Of a stretch of 64,000 bases of DNA, positions 46,293-55,645 are shown one piece after another. A program made the position numbers and the translations under genes. Below the pieces are notes generated by a model. It was not told the origin of the DNA. It did no database searches and was given only the letters and a program-made list of their open reading frames with translations. The stretch comes from Hyphomonadaceae bacterium JAD_PAG50586_4 (GTDB taxonomy: Bacteria > Pseudomonadota > Alphaproteobacteria > Caulobacterales > Aquidulcibacteraceae), in contig CP096134.1 of assembly GCA_023242925.1 (NCBI GenBank), forward strand, positions 2,995,501 through 3,059,500. Reading direction: 5' to 3'. Positions within the stretch are counted from its first letter, which is position 1. Every line of letters begins with the position of its first letter.

Positions 46293-47690
46293 GTGACACG
46301 ACCAGCAGGCAAAGTCTCAGCCACCGAACTTATCGCGTTCGCCGCGCCCGCAGCGCCGCTTTTAGCGCTTTCACTTCCCGTCATCATCTTCCTGCCGCCG
46401 CACTTCGCCGAGCATCTGGGCCTGCCGCTCTGGGCCGTCAGCGCCATTTTTCTCGGCGCGCGCGTGTTTGATCTTCTGATCGATCCAGCCATCGGCGGCT
46501 TGCAAGACCGCACGATCCACCCGCTCGGTCGTCGTAAAATCTGGCTCGCAGCCAGTGCGCCTGTGCTGATGATCTTGCTCTGGATCGTGTTTCTCGGGCT
46601 GCCCGTCGGCATCGATCCCTGGCTGGCGGGCTTTGCCGTATTCGCGATGTATCTCGCTTACGCCAGCATGATGATCGCGCATTTGGGTTGGGCCGGCGAA
46701 TTGCAGCCGACCTATCACGGTCGCACGCAAGTACTGGGCGCCGTGCAACTCGCCAGCGCCGTCGGCCAAGCGTTGATGCTCATCATCGCCGGCATTGTCG
46801 TTCAAGCTTTTCACGGCACGAACGCCGACGCTGTTTCAGCCATGGGCTGGACCATCTTTGCACTGATCCCGCTCACCACATTGCTTGCGATCAGCTTCGT
46901 CAAGGATCCCCAAACGCCGCCGCAACCGCACCTCAGCTTCAGCGAAACCGTGAAGACGTTAGCGGGCAACAAGCTCGCCCTGCGCGTGCTCGCGCCCGAC
47001 CTTTTGCTCGGCATCGCCCAAGGCGTGTCAGGCGGCCTCTTCCTCTTCTATTTCCAATTCGTGCTCGGTTTCGAAAACGAAGCGCAAACCTTGCTCGCGA
47101 TCTATTTCATGGCAGGGCTTCTTGGGGTGCCGATCTGGTGGTGGCTGGCGCGCGCCCGGGGAAAGCACGTTGCGCTGCAAATCGCGCTCGTATTCGGTGC
47201 GCTCACCACGGCGGGCATCGTGATCTTGCCGGCGCACGAATTTTGGTTCGCCGCGCCGGCCATGCTTGCTGCTGGCCTCACCAATGGCGGGGGCGTGTTG
47301 TTAACCCGCGCGCTCATGGCGGACGTGGTCGATGAAGACGAACTGCGCACCGGCGCCCGCCGCTCCGGCCTCTTCTTCGGCGTGCTACTGACCACGTCGA
47401 AGCTCGGAGTCGCCGCTGGGCCCATCACCTACGCAATTCTCGGCGCCGTCGGCTTTATCCCCGCACTTGGCGGCGACAATTCCGGCGCAGCACTGGCGAC
47501 GTTGAGCTTCCTGTTCATCGCCGTGCCGATCGTGCTCTACGCGCTTGCCGCACTCTCGCTGCACAAATACCCGCTTGACGAAAAAGCCCAAGCTGAGCTC
47601 CACGCCGCCATCGCTGCGCGCCACGCTGCTTTGGCGGACGTGAAAGAAGAGCCCAGCGCGATCGCCGCGCCGAGCCCCACCACGACCTAA
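46293..47690 (+). CDS. GPH-type MFS sugar/cation symporter
   Basis: 465 residues, 12 membrane segments, GTG start with GGGAGG upstream. The glycoside-pentoside-hexuronide signature is present near the first loop: FDLLIDPAIGGLQDRTIHPL (about 67-86) followed by GRRKIW. A second relic, MADVVDEDELRTGARRSGLF (about 344-363), is also typical of GPH carriers. The substrate is unknown; no glycosidase is adjacent. It overlaps the mnmC stop by four bases. Confidence 0.85.
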   Translation: MTRPAGKVSATELIAFAAPAAPLLALSLPVIIFLPPHFAEHLGLPLWAVSAIFLGARVFDLLIDPAIGGLQDRTIHPLGRRKIWLAASAPVLMILLWIVFLGLPVGIDPWLAGFAVFAMYLAYASMMIAHLGWAGELQPTYHGRTQVLGAVQLASAVGQALMLIIAGIVVQAFHGTNADAVSAMGWTIFALIPLTTLLAISFVKDPQTPPQPHLSFSETVKTLAGNKLALRVLAPDLLLGIAQGVSGGLFLFYFQFVLGFENEAQTLLAIYFMAGLLGVPIWWWLARARGKHVALQIALVFGALTTAGIVILPAHEFWFAAPAMLAAGLTNGGGVLLTRALMADVVDEDELRTGARRSGLFFGVLLTTSKLGVAAGPITYAILGAVGFIPALGGDNSGAALATLSFLFIAVPIVLYALAALSLHKYPLDEKAQAELHAAIAARHAALADVKEEPSAIAAPSPTTT

Positions 47691-49570
47691 CGCCGCTTCA
47701 GCGCCCGATGTAGAAAACGTGCGGGATGCAGCGCGTCGAGCGTACGCGCGGAAAGCACGTGTGGTTCGCCGAGCATTTCCGAGGCAAGCCGCTCACCCAG
47801 CAGCGGCGCCGCCGTCAGCCCGCGTGCGCCTAACCCGCCCAACACATAGACACCGCGATGCGCTGGCGGCGGCGCATCCGCGTCCACCGCGCGCCCATGC
47901 GCCAAATCCGCATATTGCGCAAGCCAAGCATCCGCATCCGGCAACGCCCCCGCCACCGGCGCACGATCCGGCGTGGTTGCGCGACAGGAGACGCGCGAGT
48001 TCAACGCCTCCGGGTCAACACCTGCGGCAATCTCCGGCGCGAGCGCGCGCAGCATCTCGATGTTTTCAACCCGCGCTCGGAGCGCCGCCGCCCTCGCCGA
48101 CTCGTCGTCCTCGACTTTCTCAAACGTAGCGCCAAACAAAACCCCACCCTCAAACGGCGCCACGTATGAGCCTCGCGTGATCGCATGCGTGGGCTCTGCG
48201 CCCGCGCCCCACTCAATCTGCCCACGCGACAACGCAATTGGCAAAAACGCCGCCGGCGCAAATCGCGTCAGCGCTGCGCCACACCCGATCACCACAGCGT
48301 CCGCCTTCAGCATCGCGCGCCCATCCCGCGCACGTAGCACCCAGGCGCCATCTTCAGCCTGATCGATCGCGCCGACCTGCGCCTCAAACATCACGTGCGC
48401 GCCGCGCAGCATCGCCTCGACCGCCACGCCGGGCCGGACCAATCCCGCGCGCTTATGCAAAGCGCCCTCGCCCAACGCGGCGAACCAATCCTCCAGCAAG
48501 GGCGGATCGTGCAGTAAATCCGCCAAGGCCTCGGCATCACGTGCGCCAGCGCGCTCTTCAACGCCGCACGCGTCGAGCACGCCCAGCTCTGCGTAAGCCG
48601 CAATCGCCGCGAGATACGACGCGAGGAAAAATTCCGTCAGCGGCCCGTCGCCGCGATCCAAGCGCGGCATCACCAGGCCCGCCGGATTGCCGCTCGCGCC
48701 TGCGCCCAGCGCCAACGCCTCATCCAGCACCACCACCTCAATTCCGCGCCGCGTCAAAGCCTGCGTCGACGCCGCGCCAGCGATGCCTGCGCCGATGATC
48801 GCCACGCGCTTTGGGTGCGTTGCGACGTAGGGATACAATCCCGGAGCGCTGGGGCCCTCGCCGGCGCTGGGCGCGTAAACCGCCTCCAGCCGCTCCCGCT
48901 TCGCGCCGAACCCCGGCTTTTTCTCCACCTTAAAGCCCGCGGCCTCCAGCGCGCGCCGGACGCCGCCCGCCACCGTAAAGCTCGCCAACCGCGCGCCGGG
49001 CTTTGACAGCCGCGCGATCTCGCGCGCTATGCCCTCGCTCCACATCGTCGCGTTGCGCGCCGGCGCGAACCCATCCCAGAACCACGCGTTAAACTGGCCC
49101 CGCATGCCGGCGAGCACACGCTCCGCGTCACCCGTCCACAACGTCAGCGCAAAGCCATCCTCGGGAAACCAGAGCCGCTGCGGCCCGTACGCGCGCACTG
49201 GCCAACGCGCCAACAAGCGCTCCGCCAAATCGCCAACTTCCGGAAATTGCGCCAACGCGCGTGCTGCATCGCACCTTGCCAGCGGGAATGCCTCAATGCT
49301 TGAGATATGCAAAATCGCATGAGGTAGCCGCGTCTTTTTCCAGGCAGACCATGCCGCTAAAATGTTCAAACCCGTGCCAAAGCCGAGTTCGCAGAGGGCG
49401 AAACCATCCTTGTTTCGCCATGCGTGCGGCAATCCAGTTCCGCTCAGGAACACGGCCTCGGCTTCCGCCAAACCGCCCGCGCGCGAGAAATACACATCCT
49501 CAAACGCAGAGGCGCGTGGCGCGCCCTCGGCGTTCCATTCCAACTCCGGCGATGGCGGCAGGCGCGGCAT
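47687..49570 (-). CDS. mnmC: Bifunctional tRNA modification enzyme MnmC
   Basis: 627 residues in two domains. Residues 1-230 form the SAM-dependent methyltransferase (MnmD; CELGFGTGLNILAAW near 60, WFWDGFAPARNATMWS near 164). From about 255 comes the FAD-dependent oxidase (MnmC1; VAIIGAGIAGAASTQALTRR). The oxidase removes carboxymethyl from cmnm5s2U34 and the methylase makes mnm5s2U34 in the wobble base of tRNAs for Lys, Glu and Gln. Length is typical of the full fusion. A Glu/Ala-rich composition explains several long antisense open frames. Confidence 0.93.
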   Translation of the reverse strand: MPRLPPSPELEWNAEGAPRASAFEDVYFSRAGGLAEAEAVFLSGTGLPHAWRNKDGFALCELGFGTGLNILAAWSAWKKTRLPHAILHISSIEAFPLARCDAARALAQFPEVGDLAERLLARWPVRAYGPQRLWFPEDGFALTLWTGDAERVLAGMRGQFNAWFWDGFAPARNATMWSEGIAREIARLSKPGARLASFTVAGGVRRALEAAGFKVEKKPGFGAKRERLEAVYAPSAGEGPSAPGLYPYVATHPKRVAIIGAGIAGAASTQALTRRGIEVVVLDEALALGAGASGNPAGLVMPRLDRGDGPLTEFFLASYLAAIAAYAELGVLDACGVEERAGARDAEALADLLHDPPLLEDWFAALGEGALHKRAGLVRPGVAVEAMLRGAHVMFEAQVGAIDQAEDGAWVLRARDGRAMLKADAVVIGCGAALTRFAPAAFLPIALSRGQIEWGAGAEPTHAITRGSYVAPFEGGVLFGATFEKVEDDESARAAALRARVENIEMLRALAPEIAAGVDPEALNSRVSCRATTPDRAPVAGALPDADAWLAQYADLAHGRAVDADAPPPAHRGVYVLGGLGARGLTAAPLLGERLASEMLGEPHVLSARTLDALHPARFLHRALKRR

Positions 49571-49582
49571 GATGGGAAGCTC

Positions 49583-49616
49583 AATAACAAACGAGCCGCC
49601 CTTGTGGGGCGGCTCG
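49583..49616 (-). terminator. Rho-independent terminator
   Basis: CGAGCCGCCC (49592-49601), a 5-base loop, GGGCGGCTCG (49607-49616): a perfect 10-bp GC stem, followed on the minus strand by TTTGTTATT. It terminates the small lipoprotein gene 30 bases upstream and insulates mnmC. Confidence 0.88.
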
Positions 49617-49645
49617 TCGCGAAAATAACTACGTGTGTAGTTAGA

Positions 49646-49870
49646 TTACGGGGTGGCCGGAGCCGCGGCCGGATCGGCCGGAGCAGCAGCCGGGTCGGCC
49701 GGAACAGCAGCCGGATCAGCCGGGGCTTCGGCCGGAGCTTCCGCCGCCGGAGCAGCTTCTTCAACAGCAGCCGGTTCTTCCGTCGTCGTCGCCGTTTGGC
49801 CGCAGGCCGCGACGCCGAAAGCAAGAACAGCAGCGGCAGCAGCCGCCATGCCCAACTTGAACTTCGTCAT
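49646..49870 (-). CDS. Small Ala/Pro/Asp-repeat lipoprotein
   Basis: 74 residues starting at an ATG with GAGGGGT upstream. The signal MTKFKLGMAAAAAAVLAFGV ends in the lipobox VAAC (Cys at about 23). The mature part is almost entirely Ala, Pro, Asp and Glu with tandem ADPAA units (about 50-72), so it is disordered and likely a cell-envelope spacer or lipoprotein of low structure. No family is recognisable. It has its own terminator, showing it is a real unit. Confidence 0.72.
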   Translation of the reverse strand: MTKFKLGMAAAAAAVLAFGVAACGQTATTTEEPAAVEEAAPAAEAPAEAPADPAAVPADPAAAPADPAAAPATP

Positions 49871-49962
49871 AGGTTCTACCCCTCGTCTCGCGCAGGGGTT
49901 TAGCCCCTGAGCAGGAGCAGATTCGTGCCTCGGATTAACGCACTTGGCAAGCACGCCCACCA

Positions 49963-49998
49963 GGCAGCGCTATGCATCCCTGCATAGCGCAGGCTGCC
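49963..49998 (-). terminator. Stem-loop after motA
   Basis: GCGCTATGCA, TCCC loop, TGCATAGCGC form a perfect 10-bp stem, extended by flanking GGCA and TGCC with an internal bulge. It lies five bases after the motA stop. No T tract follows, so it may stabilise the 3' end or terminate weakly. Confidence 0.5.
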
Positions 49999-50002
49999 AA
50001 GA

Positions 50003-50869
50003 TCATGCCTCGGTCGCCGCCGTCAGCGCCTCTTCGAGCTGCGCGAACGATGGCTGCATAACCGACGGCACCGAGCCGCGGCCGATCTCCACCGAAACCT
50101 GGGCCGCGTTGCCGTGCAAGTGCGCCACGAGCACATCGCGAATAATTTTGTAGAATTGCGCGTCTTGTTCCGTCACCGCGCTCAAACGCGAGGCCATCGG
50201 GCCGACGATGCCGTAGGCGAGGAACACGCCCAAGAACGTGCCGACGAGCGCCTTACCGATCATCAAGCCCAGCACTTCCGGGGGCTCATTGATGGCGCCC
50301 ATCGTCTTCACGATGCCCAACACGGCCGCGACGATGCCCAGCGCCGGCAAGCCGTCGGCCATGCCTTGCAACGCGTGCGCCGGATGCAGCGCTTCGTGGT
50401 GGTGTTTCTCAATCTGCTTTTCCATGGCGTCCTCGACCTGGTGCGGGTCGTCGAGGTTCATGGTCATCATGCGCAGCGTGTCGCAGATGAAATCGACCAC
50501 GAAGTGGTCCTTCATCAGCTTCGGATACTTCTGAAAGATCGGGCTCTCTTCAGGCTTTTCTATGTGCGCTTCAAGCGCCACCACGCCTTTGGTCTTCATC
50601 AGCTTGGTGAGTTGGAAGAGCAGCGAGAGCAGGTCGCTGTAGTCCTTCTTGGCCCACTTTGGACCTGCCATCACCTTGGCGAAACCGCCAACCACGCCCT
50701 TGAGGCCGTGCATGTCGTTGGAGATGATCGTCGCGCCTACGGCTGCGCCGAAGATCATCATGAATTCCATCGGCGCGGCTTCGATGATGACTTCGAAGTG
50801 GCCGCCGGCGAGCATAAAGCCGCCGAACACCATGCCGAACACCACTGCGAGGCCGATAATAGGAAACAT
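50003..50869 (-). CDS. motA: Flagellar stator protein MotA
   Basis: 288 residues with four membrane helices. The first (about 2-20, IGLAVVFGMVFGGFMLAG) and second lie at the N-terminus. The cytoplasmic torque loop (about 65-200) contains RMMTMNLDDPHQVEDAM and EKQIEKHHHEA. Helices three and four follow, with the conserved Pro region GMADGLPALGIVAAVLGIVKTMG (about 176-198). MotA pairs with MotB to form the proton channel that drives the flagellum; no motB is in the window. No Shine-Dalgarno is visible: a palindrome occupies 50874-50883. Confidence 0.93.
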   Translation of the reverse strand: MFPIIGLAVVFGMVFGGFMLAGGHFEVIIEAAPMEFMMIFGAAVGATIISNDMHGLKGVVGGFAKVMAGPKWAKKDYSDLLSLLFQLTKLMKTKGVVALEAHIEKPEESPIFQKYPKLMKDHFVVDFICDTLRMMTMNLDDPHQVEDAMEKQIEKHHHEALHPAHALQGMADGLPALGIVAAVLGIVKTMGAINEPPEVLGLMIGKALVGTFLGVFLAYGIVGPMASRLSAVTEQDAQFYKIIRDVLVAHLHGNAAQVSVEIGRGSVPSVMQPSFAQLEEALTAATEA

Positions 50870-50873
50870 GACT

Positions 50874-50883
50874 AACGCGCGTT
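50874..50883. promoter_or_regulatory. Palindrome directly before motA
   Basis: AACGCGCGTT ends five bases before the motA ATG, where the ribosome-binding site should be. Either the transcript is leaderless or a protein bound here would block motA initiation. Confidence 0.35.
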
Positions 50884-50919
50884 TACCGATGGCCTTCTGC
50901 CAACACCGCCTTATGCCTT

Positions 50920-50938
50920 ACGGCGCTTAACGCGCCGT
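50920..50938. promoter_or_regulatory. Inverted repeat in the motA-MFS divergent region
   Basis: ACGGCGC-TTAAC-GCGCCGT, a perfect 7-bp inverted repeat with an AT-rich centre, sits between the two divergent genes and is the best operator candidate for one or both. Confidence 0.4.
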
Positions 50939-50994
50939 TTCGGTTGACGGATTGAAAGGCAAAACGAGCAGGTCTATCGCTGCTTGTGCAGCCC

Positions 50995-52269
50995 ATGACC
51001 GAAGCTTCCCTGGCGTCGCCCCCGCCGCGCCGCCGCCAATTCTTTCTGCTCTTTGCTTGTTTGCTCGTGATTGGCGCGGGCAATTCCATGCTGCTGGCCG
51101 TCGCCCCACCGCTGGTGCGCGAGCTTGGGCTGTCGGATTCCAGCGTCGGTTGGATCTTCTCGCTCTCGGCGTTGCTCTGGGTGTTTACGAGCCCTTACTG
51201 GGGCCGCCTCTCCGACCGCACCGGCCGCAAGCCCATCGCCGCCCTTGGCCTTGCCGCCTACGCCGTTTCCATGGGCCTGTTCGGCGTCGTTGTGATGCTA
51301 GGCTTGAGCGGCGTGCTGAGCGGCATGGTGCTGTTCTTCTCGCTCATGTTCGCGCGCGCCATTTTCGGCTCGTTCGGTTCTGCCTCTTCGCCCGCAGCGC
51401 AAGCCTACATCGCCGATCGCACCACGCGCATGGAGCGCACCGAACAACTCGCGGGGCTCACCGCGGCCTTCGCGATGGGCCAAGCCTTTGGCCCTGCGAT
51501 CTGCGCAGCGCTCGCGGCGTGGGTTGGTCTCGTCTTTCCGATCTGGCTCGTCGCCGCGCTTGCCGCGATCGCCGCGTTCGCGATCTGGCGTTATCTGCCG
51601 GAAAACACGCCGCCGAAAAGCGAACGCCCGCGCGGCGGCGATTTCCGTGAACAACTGGCGCTCGCGCGCGACCCGCGCCTCTCGGCCTATCTCATCTACG
51701 GCTTTGCGCTCTCGGTGGTCGCTGGCGTCACCGTGCAAGTGTTCGGCCTCTTCACGATGGACCGCTTGGGCGTCTCCGGCGAAAACGGCGCCGAACTCAC
51801 CGCTGCCGGCTTCATGGTCAACGCGCTCGCTCTGCTGGCGACGCAAATGGCGATCTTGCCGCGCATACGGCTCGGCCCGCGTGGCTTGATGGCCTGGGGC
51901 GCAGGCCTGCTCGCCTTCGGCGTCGCCATCCAAATCATCGCGCCAAGCTTGGGCGCGCTGCTCGTCTCGCAAGCCGTGCAGGGTTTAGGCGCAGGCCTCG
52001 CACGCCCCGGCTTTAGCGGCGGCGCCTCGGTCGCTGTACGCCCCGAAGAACAAGGCTCAGCCGCGGGCCTCGTTGTCGCCGTGAATGGCGCGGGCTTTGT
52101 GTTTTCACCGATTGTCGGCGGCGTCGCCTACGAGACCTTGGGCATGAACGTGCCGCTGATCATCACGGTGATCCTACTCGTCGCCATGCTGGCGTTCGCG
52201 CTGCGCAGCCGCCGCCTGCGCAATGTCAGCATGGTTGAGCCCCCGCCGAGCGAACCAACAACGCCGTAG
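50995..52269 (+). CDS. MFS transporter (drug-resistance type)
   Basis: 424 residues, 12 hydrophobic segments. Motif A appears as PYWGRLSDRTGRKPIAALG (about 68-86) and motif C-like glycines in AFAMGQAFGPAICAAL (about 159-174). It resembles TCR/Bcr-type proton antiporters; the substrate is unknown. I take ATG 50995; GTG 50986 is in frame. It is divergent from motA, sharing a 125-base promoter region with an inverted repeat. Confidence 0.82.
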   Translation: MTEASLASPPPRRRQFFLLFACLLVIGAGNSMLLAVAPPLVRELGLSDSSVGWIFSLSALLWVFTSPYWGRLSDRTGRKPIAALGLAAYAVSMGLFGVVVMLGLSGVLSGMVLFFSLMFARAIFGSFGSASSPAAQAYIADRTTRMERTEQLAGLTAAFAMGQAFGPAICAALAAWVGLVFPIWLVAALAAIAAFAIWRYLPENTPPKSERPRGGDFREQLALARDPRLSAYLIYGFALSVVAGVTVQVFGLFTMDRLGVSGENGAELTAAGFMVNALALLATQMAILPRIRLGPRGLMAWGAGLLAFGVAIQIIAPSLGALLVSQAVQGLGAGLARPGFSGGASVAVRPEEQGSAAGLVVAVNGAGFVFSPIVGGVAYETLGMNVPLIITVILLVAMLAFALRSRRLRNVSMVEPPPSEPTTP

Positions 52270-52272
52270 AAT

Positions 52273-53741
52273 TTAGCCCGCCGCGTCCCGCGCGCGCTCT
52301 AACACGACATCCGTCGCGCGCCCGCGCACTTCCATGCCTTGCGCGCGCTCGAACTCGCGGATTGCATCGCGTGTGCGCGACCCAATCACGCCATCGGCGC
52401 GGCCAGCGCTATAGCCCAGACGATTGAGCAGACGCTGCAGCTGGCGAATCCCTGAACGATCCAAGCCGCGCGGCTCGCGCGCCGGCTCCGCATCGGCGAC
52501 ACCCGCCTTCACGCGCACTTGCTGCAACAGCGCCGTGGTCGGGAAACCATCCGCCGGCAATTGCTCCGCCGCCTGGAACGCACGCACCGCACGGCGCGTG
52601 CCTGAGCCAAACAAACCGTCAACAGCGCCAGCTTCATAACCCAGCGCGTTCAACAGCGTTTGCAGCTCAAGAGTCTGTTCGCGGTTCAGCGATCCAATCT
52701 GACGCGGCCAGCTTTGTATGAGACCACTGCGCCCATCGAACGAACGCGCCAGCAACGCCACAACAAGCGCGTAGCGATCCGAATTGTTGTAGCGACGGAT
52801 CACACTGAAATTATGATGCAGCAAGAGTGCGGGACCTTGCGCGCCCGCAGGCAAAAAAGCTGCGCCGACAGATCACGATGCGCCGCCGGCCATTCGCCGC
52901 CCTCGATCGGGCGCACGCCGCGTTCGTTCCAATCGGCCACCGTACGCTGCGTGCCGTCGGCGTGCGCGTAATCGAAGCCGTTGGGCAGGCGCACTTCCTC
53001 AAACACCGGCTCACCACGGCGCCAGCCGCGATCCTGCAAATAGTGCGCGATGGAGGCGGCGACGTCGCCGCGATTGGTCCAGATGTCGCGATGGCCGTCG
53101 CCATCCCAATCCACCGCCGTCGTCAGATAGACGTCCGGCATGAATTGCGGCTGACCCAGCGCGCCGGCCCATGACGAGCGGATTTGCGATTGATCGGCGA
53201 GCCCACGCTCCACCATTTCCGTCAGCGCTAACAGATACGTCTCGAATTGCTGACGGCGGCGGCCTTCATACGCGAGCGTCGCCAGCGCGGTTTGCGCGTT
53301 CCAGTTCAGCGCCGCTTCGCCGTAATTGCTCTCCAGCCCCCAGATGCCAAGGATGATGCCGCTCGGCACGCCATAACGCTGCTCGACAGCATCGAGTGTC
53401 GAACCGATCTCCGCGCGCAGCGCGCGACCGCCCACGATCCGGTTCTCCGTGACCCGATTGGTCACGTAATCCCAAACCGGCGAGACGAATTCCGGCTGGC
53501 GCTGGTCCAGTTCGATGACGCGATCATCCGGCGTGACGCCGCTCAGCAACCGCCCAAGCACTGCCGGATCACGGCCCCGCTCAACTGCTCGGCGCGCGAA
53601 ATCGTCGCGCCATTCATCGAAAGCGCGGTTCCCGGACGAGGCGAAGCTCGGCGGCTCCGGCGCGGGCTGAGCCACCACAGCCCCCGGCCCACAGGCTACC
53701 GCCAGGCCGATCGCCGCCGCCACAATCAAAGCACGCGCCAT
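52273..53741 (-). CDS. MltB-type lytic murein transglycosylase, homopolymer frameshift
   Basis: About 489 residues. The first part (53741-52860) has a signal peptide ending in AQPAPE, the catalytic IWGLESNYGEAALNWNAQTA and SSWAGALGQPQFMPDVYL (catalytic Glu in ESNYG, about 145). The C-terminal part (52855-52273) has two peptidoglycan-binding modules (LQTLLNALGYEAGAVDGLFG and LQRLLNRLGYSAGRADGVIG). The two are out of frame by one base at an A6 run (52853-52858, T6 on the coding strand); T7 restores AQLFLPAGAQG. It cleaves glycan strands to 1,6-anhydro-muropeptides in the periplasm. Confidence 0.88.
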
Positions 53742-53807
53742 GAATATCCCCTTCCTCCAGCCCCAGAGGGCTCTAGGGTGCGCCGGTAAACGGTTCAACG
53801 CCCCCAA

Positions 53808-53850
53808 TTGACTTCCCCAAGCGGGCCCGTATTGACCCCGCTTCCTTTTT
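53808..53850 (+). promoter_or_regulatory. rpmJ promoter with GC-rich discriminator
   Basis: -35 TTGACT (53808-53813), 16-base spacer, -10 TATTGA (53830-53835), then CCCCGCTTCC and TTTTT. The ten bases after the -10 are identical to those of rplY and rpmE. Confidence 0.65.
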
Positions 53851-53869
53851 CGCCCCGGAAATCTCGGCC

Positions 53870-53995
53870 ATGAAAGTCAAGTCGTCGCTCAAGTCTCTCA
53901 AGACCCGTCACCGGGCCTGCCGGGTCGTGCGCCGCAAGGGCCGGGTCTATGTGATCAACAAAGAAGATCCGCGCTATAAGGCCAAACAGGGCTGA
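53870..53995 (+). CDS. rpmJ: 50S ribosomal protein L36
   Basis: 41 residues, [20 protein letters not shown] then [17 protein letters not shown]. It is the longer, zinc-free L36 form found in alphaproteobacteria: only one Cys of the C4/C3H zinc site remains. L36 binds 23S rRNA. The ATG has GGAA upstream at moderate distance, and the gene has its own promoter and stands alone between the transglycosylase and a TPR lipoprotein gene. Confidence 0.95.
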   Translation: MKVKSSLKSLKTRHRACRVVRRKGRVYVINKEDPRYKAKQG

Positions 53996-54079
53996 ATTAG
54001 GCCCGTTTCCGAGTTCAAAGGCGCCACCGGCCCTCGCGGGCATGGTGAAACTCGGATAAACTGACGCGATTGAATCGCG

Positions 54080-54640
54080 ATGCGCCAACTGATCCTCACC
54101 CTCTTCACGATCGTTTCGCTCGCCGCTTGCGGCGTGAGTGAACGCGCGGCCACGCGCGTCGATCCCGAATTGGACGGCCTCTTCGCGCAATTGGAACAAG
54201 CTGAGGATGCTCAGTCGGCCCAGCCGATAGAGCAAGCGATCTGGAATCAATGGGCCGATTCAGGCTCGCCGACGGTGAATGTGCTGCTTGAACGCGCCGC
54301 CGCCGCCGAAAACGCGGGCGACCCTGACCTGGCTGGCCGCTTCCTCGACCAAGCCAGCGATCTCGCCCCGAATTTCGCCGAAACCTGGAACCGCCGCGCC
54401 GGCATCGCCTACGAGGCCGAGGATTATCCCGCCGCCATCGCCGCCATCCAGGAAACGCTGAAACGCGAGCCGCGCCATTTCGCAGCGCTCGCCGCGCTCG
54501 GCATCATCTACGAAGAGCTTGGCCAGCAGCGCGCAGCACTCGAAGCCTATCGCGCCGCACTCGTGATCCATCCCAATTACGAAGCAGCGATCCAAGGCGT
54601 GCGCCGCCTCGAACCGCGCGTGGACGGCCGCGACGCATGA
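54080..54640 (+). CDS. TPR-repeat lipoprotein
   Basis: 186 residues. MRQLILTLFTIVSLAACGVS is a lipoprotein signal with lipobox SLAAC (Cys17). The mature part contains two or three TPRs (LLERAAAAENAGDPDLAGRF, YEAEDYPAAIAAIQETLK, YEELGQQRAALEAYRAAL), so it is a periplasmic, membrane-anchored scaffold. The stop overlaps the hydrolase ATG by four bases (ATGA), making an operon. No partner is known. Confidence 0.82.
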   Translation: MRQLILTLFTIVSLAACGVSERAATRVDPELDGLFAQLEQAEDAQSAQPIEQAIWNQWADSGSPTVNVLLERAAAAENAGDPDLAGRFLDQASDLAPNFAETWNRRAGIAYEAEDYPAAIAAIQETLKREPRHFAALAALGIIYEELGQQRAALEAYRAALVIHPNYEAAIQGVRRLEPRVDGRDA

Positions 54641-55601
54641 TCGTGTGGCTCGCGGCCATCGCGGTCGCGCTCACGCTGGCGGCGTTTGCGCTGGCCGCGC
54701 ACGCGCGCGCCTACACGCGCAAGGTAGAAGCCGAGTTTCCGCCGACAGGCCGCTTCATCGACGCTGAAGGCGCGCGCCTGCACGTACGTGAAGCGGGTCT
54801 GCCCGGCTCGCCGCGCATGTTGCTGGTCCACGGCGCAAGCTCGAACTTGCTCGAACTTTGGGGGCCGCTCGCGGATGAGTTTTCGCCGCTGCATCGCGTC
54901 ATTGCGTATGACCGCCCCGGCATGGGCCATTCCACGCGCATGAAGCGCGACGCGCACACGCTCAAAGTCCAAGCACTCTGCGCCGCGCGCGTGTTGGAGC
55001 AAAGTGGCGCGGGCAAAGCCATTGTCGTTGCGCATTCGCTGGGCTCCGCTGTCGCTTTGCGCCTAGCGATGGATCATCCCCATCTCGTCAGCGGTCTCGT
55101 GCTGATTGCGCCCGCCGCCTGCCCCTATCCCGGCAAACCCGCTTGGTGGGCCCGGCTTTCAGCGACGCCGATCATCGGCGACATCTTCTGTGGATTGCTG
55201 ATCCCAGGGTTGGCGCCGCCCATGAGCCCCGCAAGTGTGGCCAACAATTTTTGGCCCGCGCCCACGCCTGTGAATTATATGCACGAAGCGGGCGTGCCGC
55301 TCATCTTCCGCCCGCGCGCCTTTCGCGCCAGCGCGCTGGATGTCGTCGCCACCAATCGCGAATTCGCCGCGCAACAGCTGCGCTACGGCGACTTACTCAC
55401 ACCCACGATCATCATCACGGCGGAGAAGGACCGCATCGTTTCCCCAAGCGCCACGCTCGCGCGCTCGCAGCACAACTCCCCGCCGCGGAACTCGTGATCG
55501 CGCCGGACACAGGGCATATGCCGCACCGCCTGAGGACAGATCTGGTCATCGCCGCGATTCGCCGTGTCAACGAGATGGCGGCGCCCACGGCCGAAAGCTA
55601 A
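54637..55601 (+). CDS. Alpha/beta hydrolase, one frameshift
   Basis: About 320 residues. An N-terminal membrane helix (about 1-23) precedes the hydrolase: MLLVHGASSNLLELWG (oxyanion region), nucleophile VVAHSLGSAVALRL (about 130-143), acid in AEKDRIVSP. Near 55465 one base is missing; the next frame supplies LAAQLPAAELVIAPDTGHMP with the catalytic His and the C-terminus, ending at 55601. Substrate unknown. It is coupled to the TPR lipoprotein, which suggests an envelope-associated activity. Confidence 0.82.
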
Positions 55602-55645
55602 CCTTTCTCAACGATTCGATTCTCGAAACGATATGGGTGGGGCAC

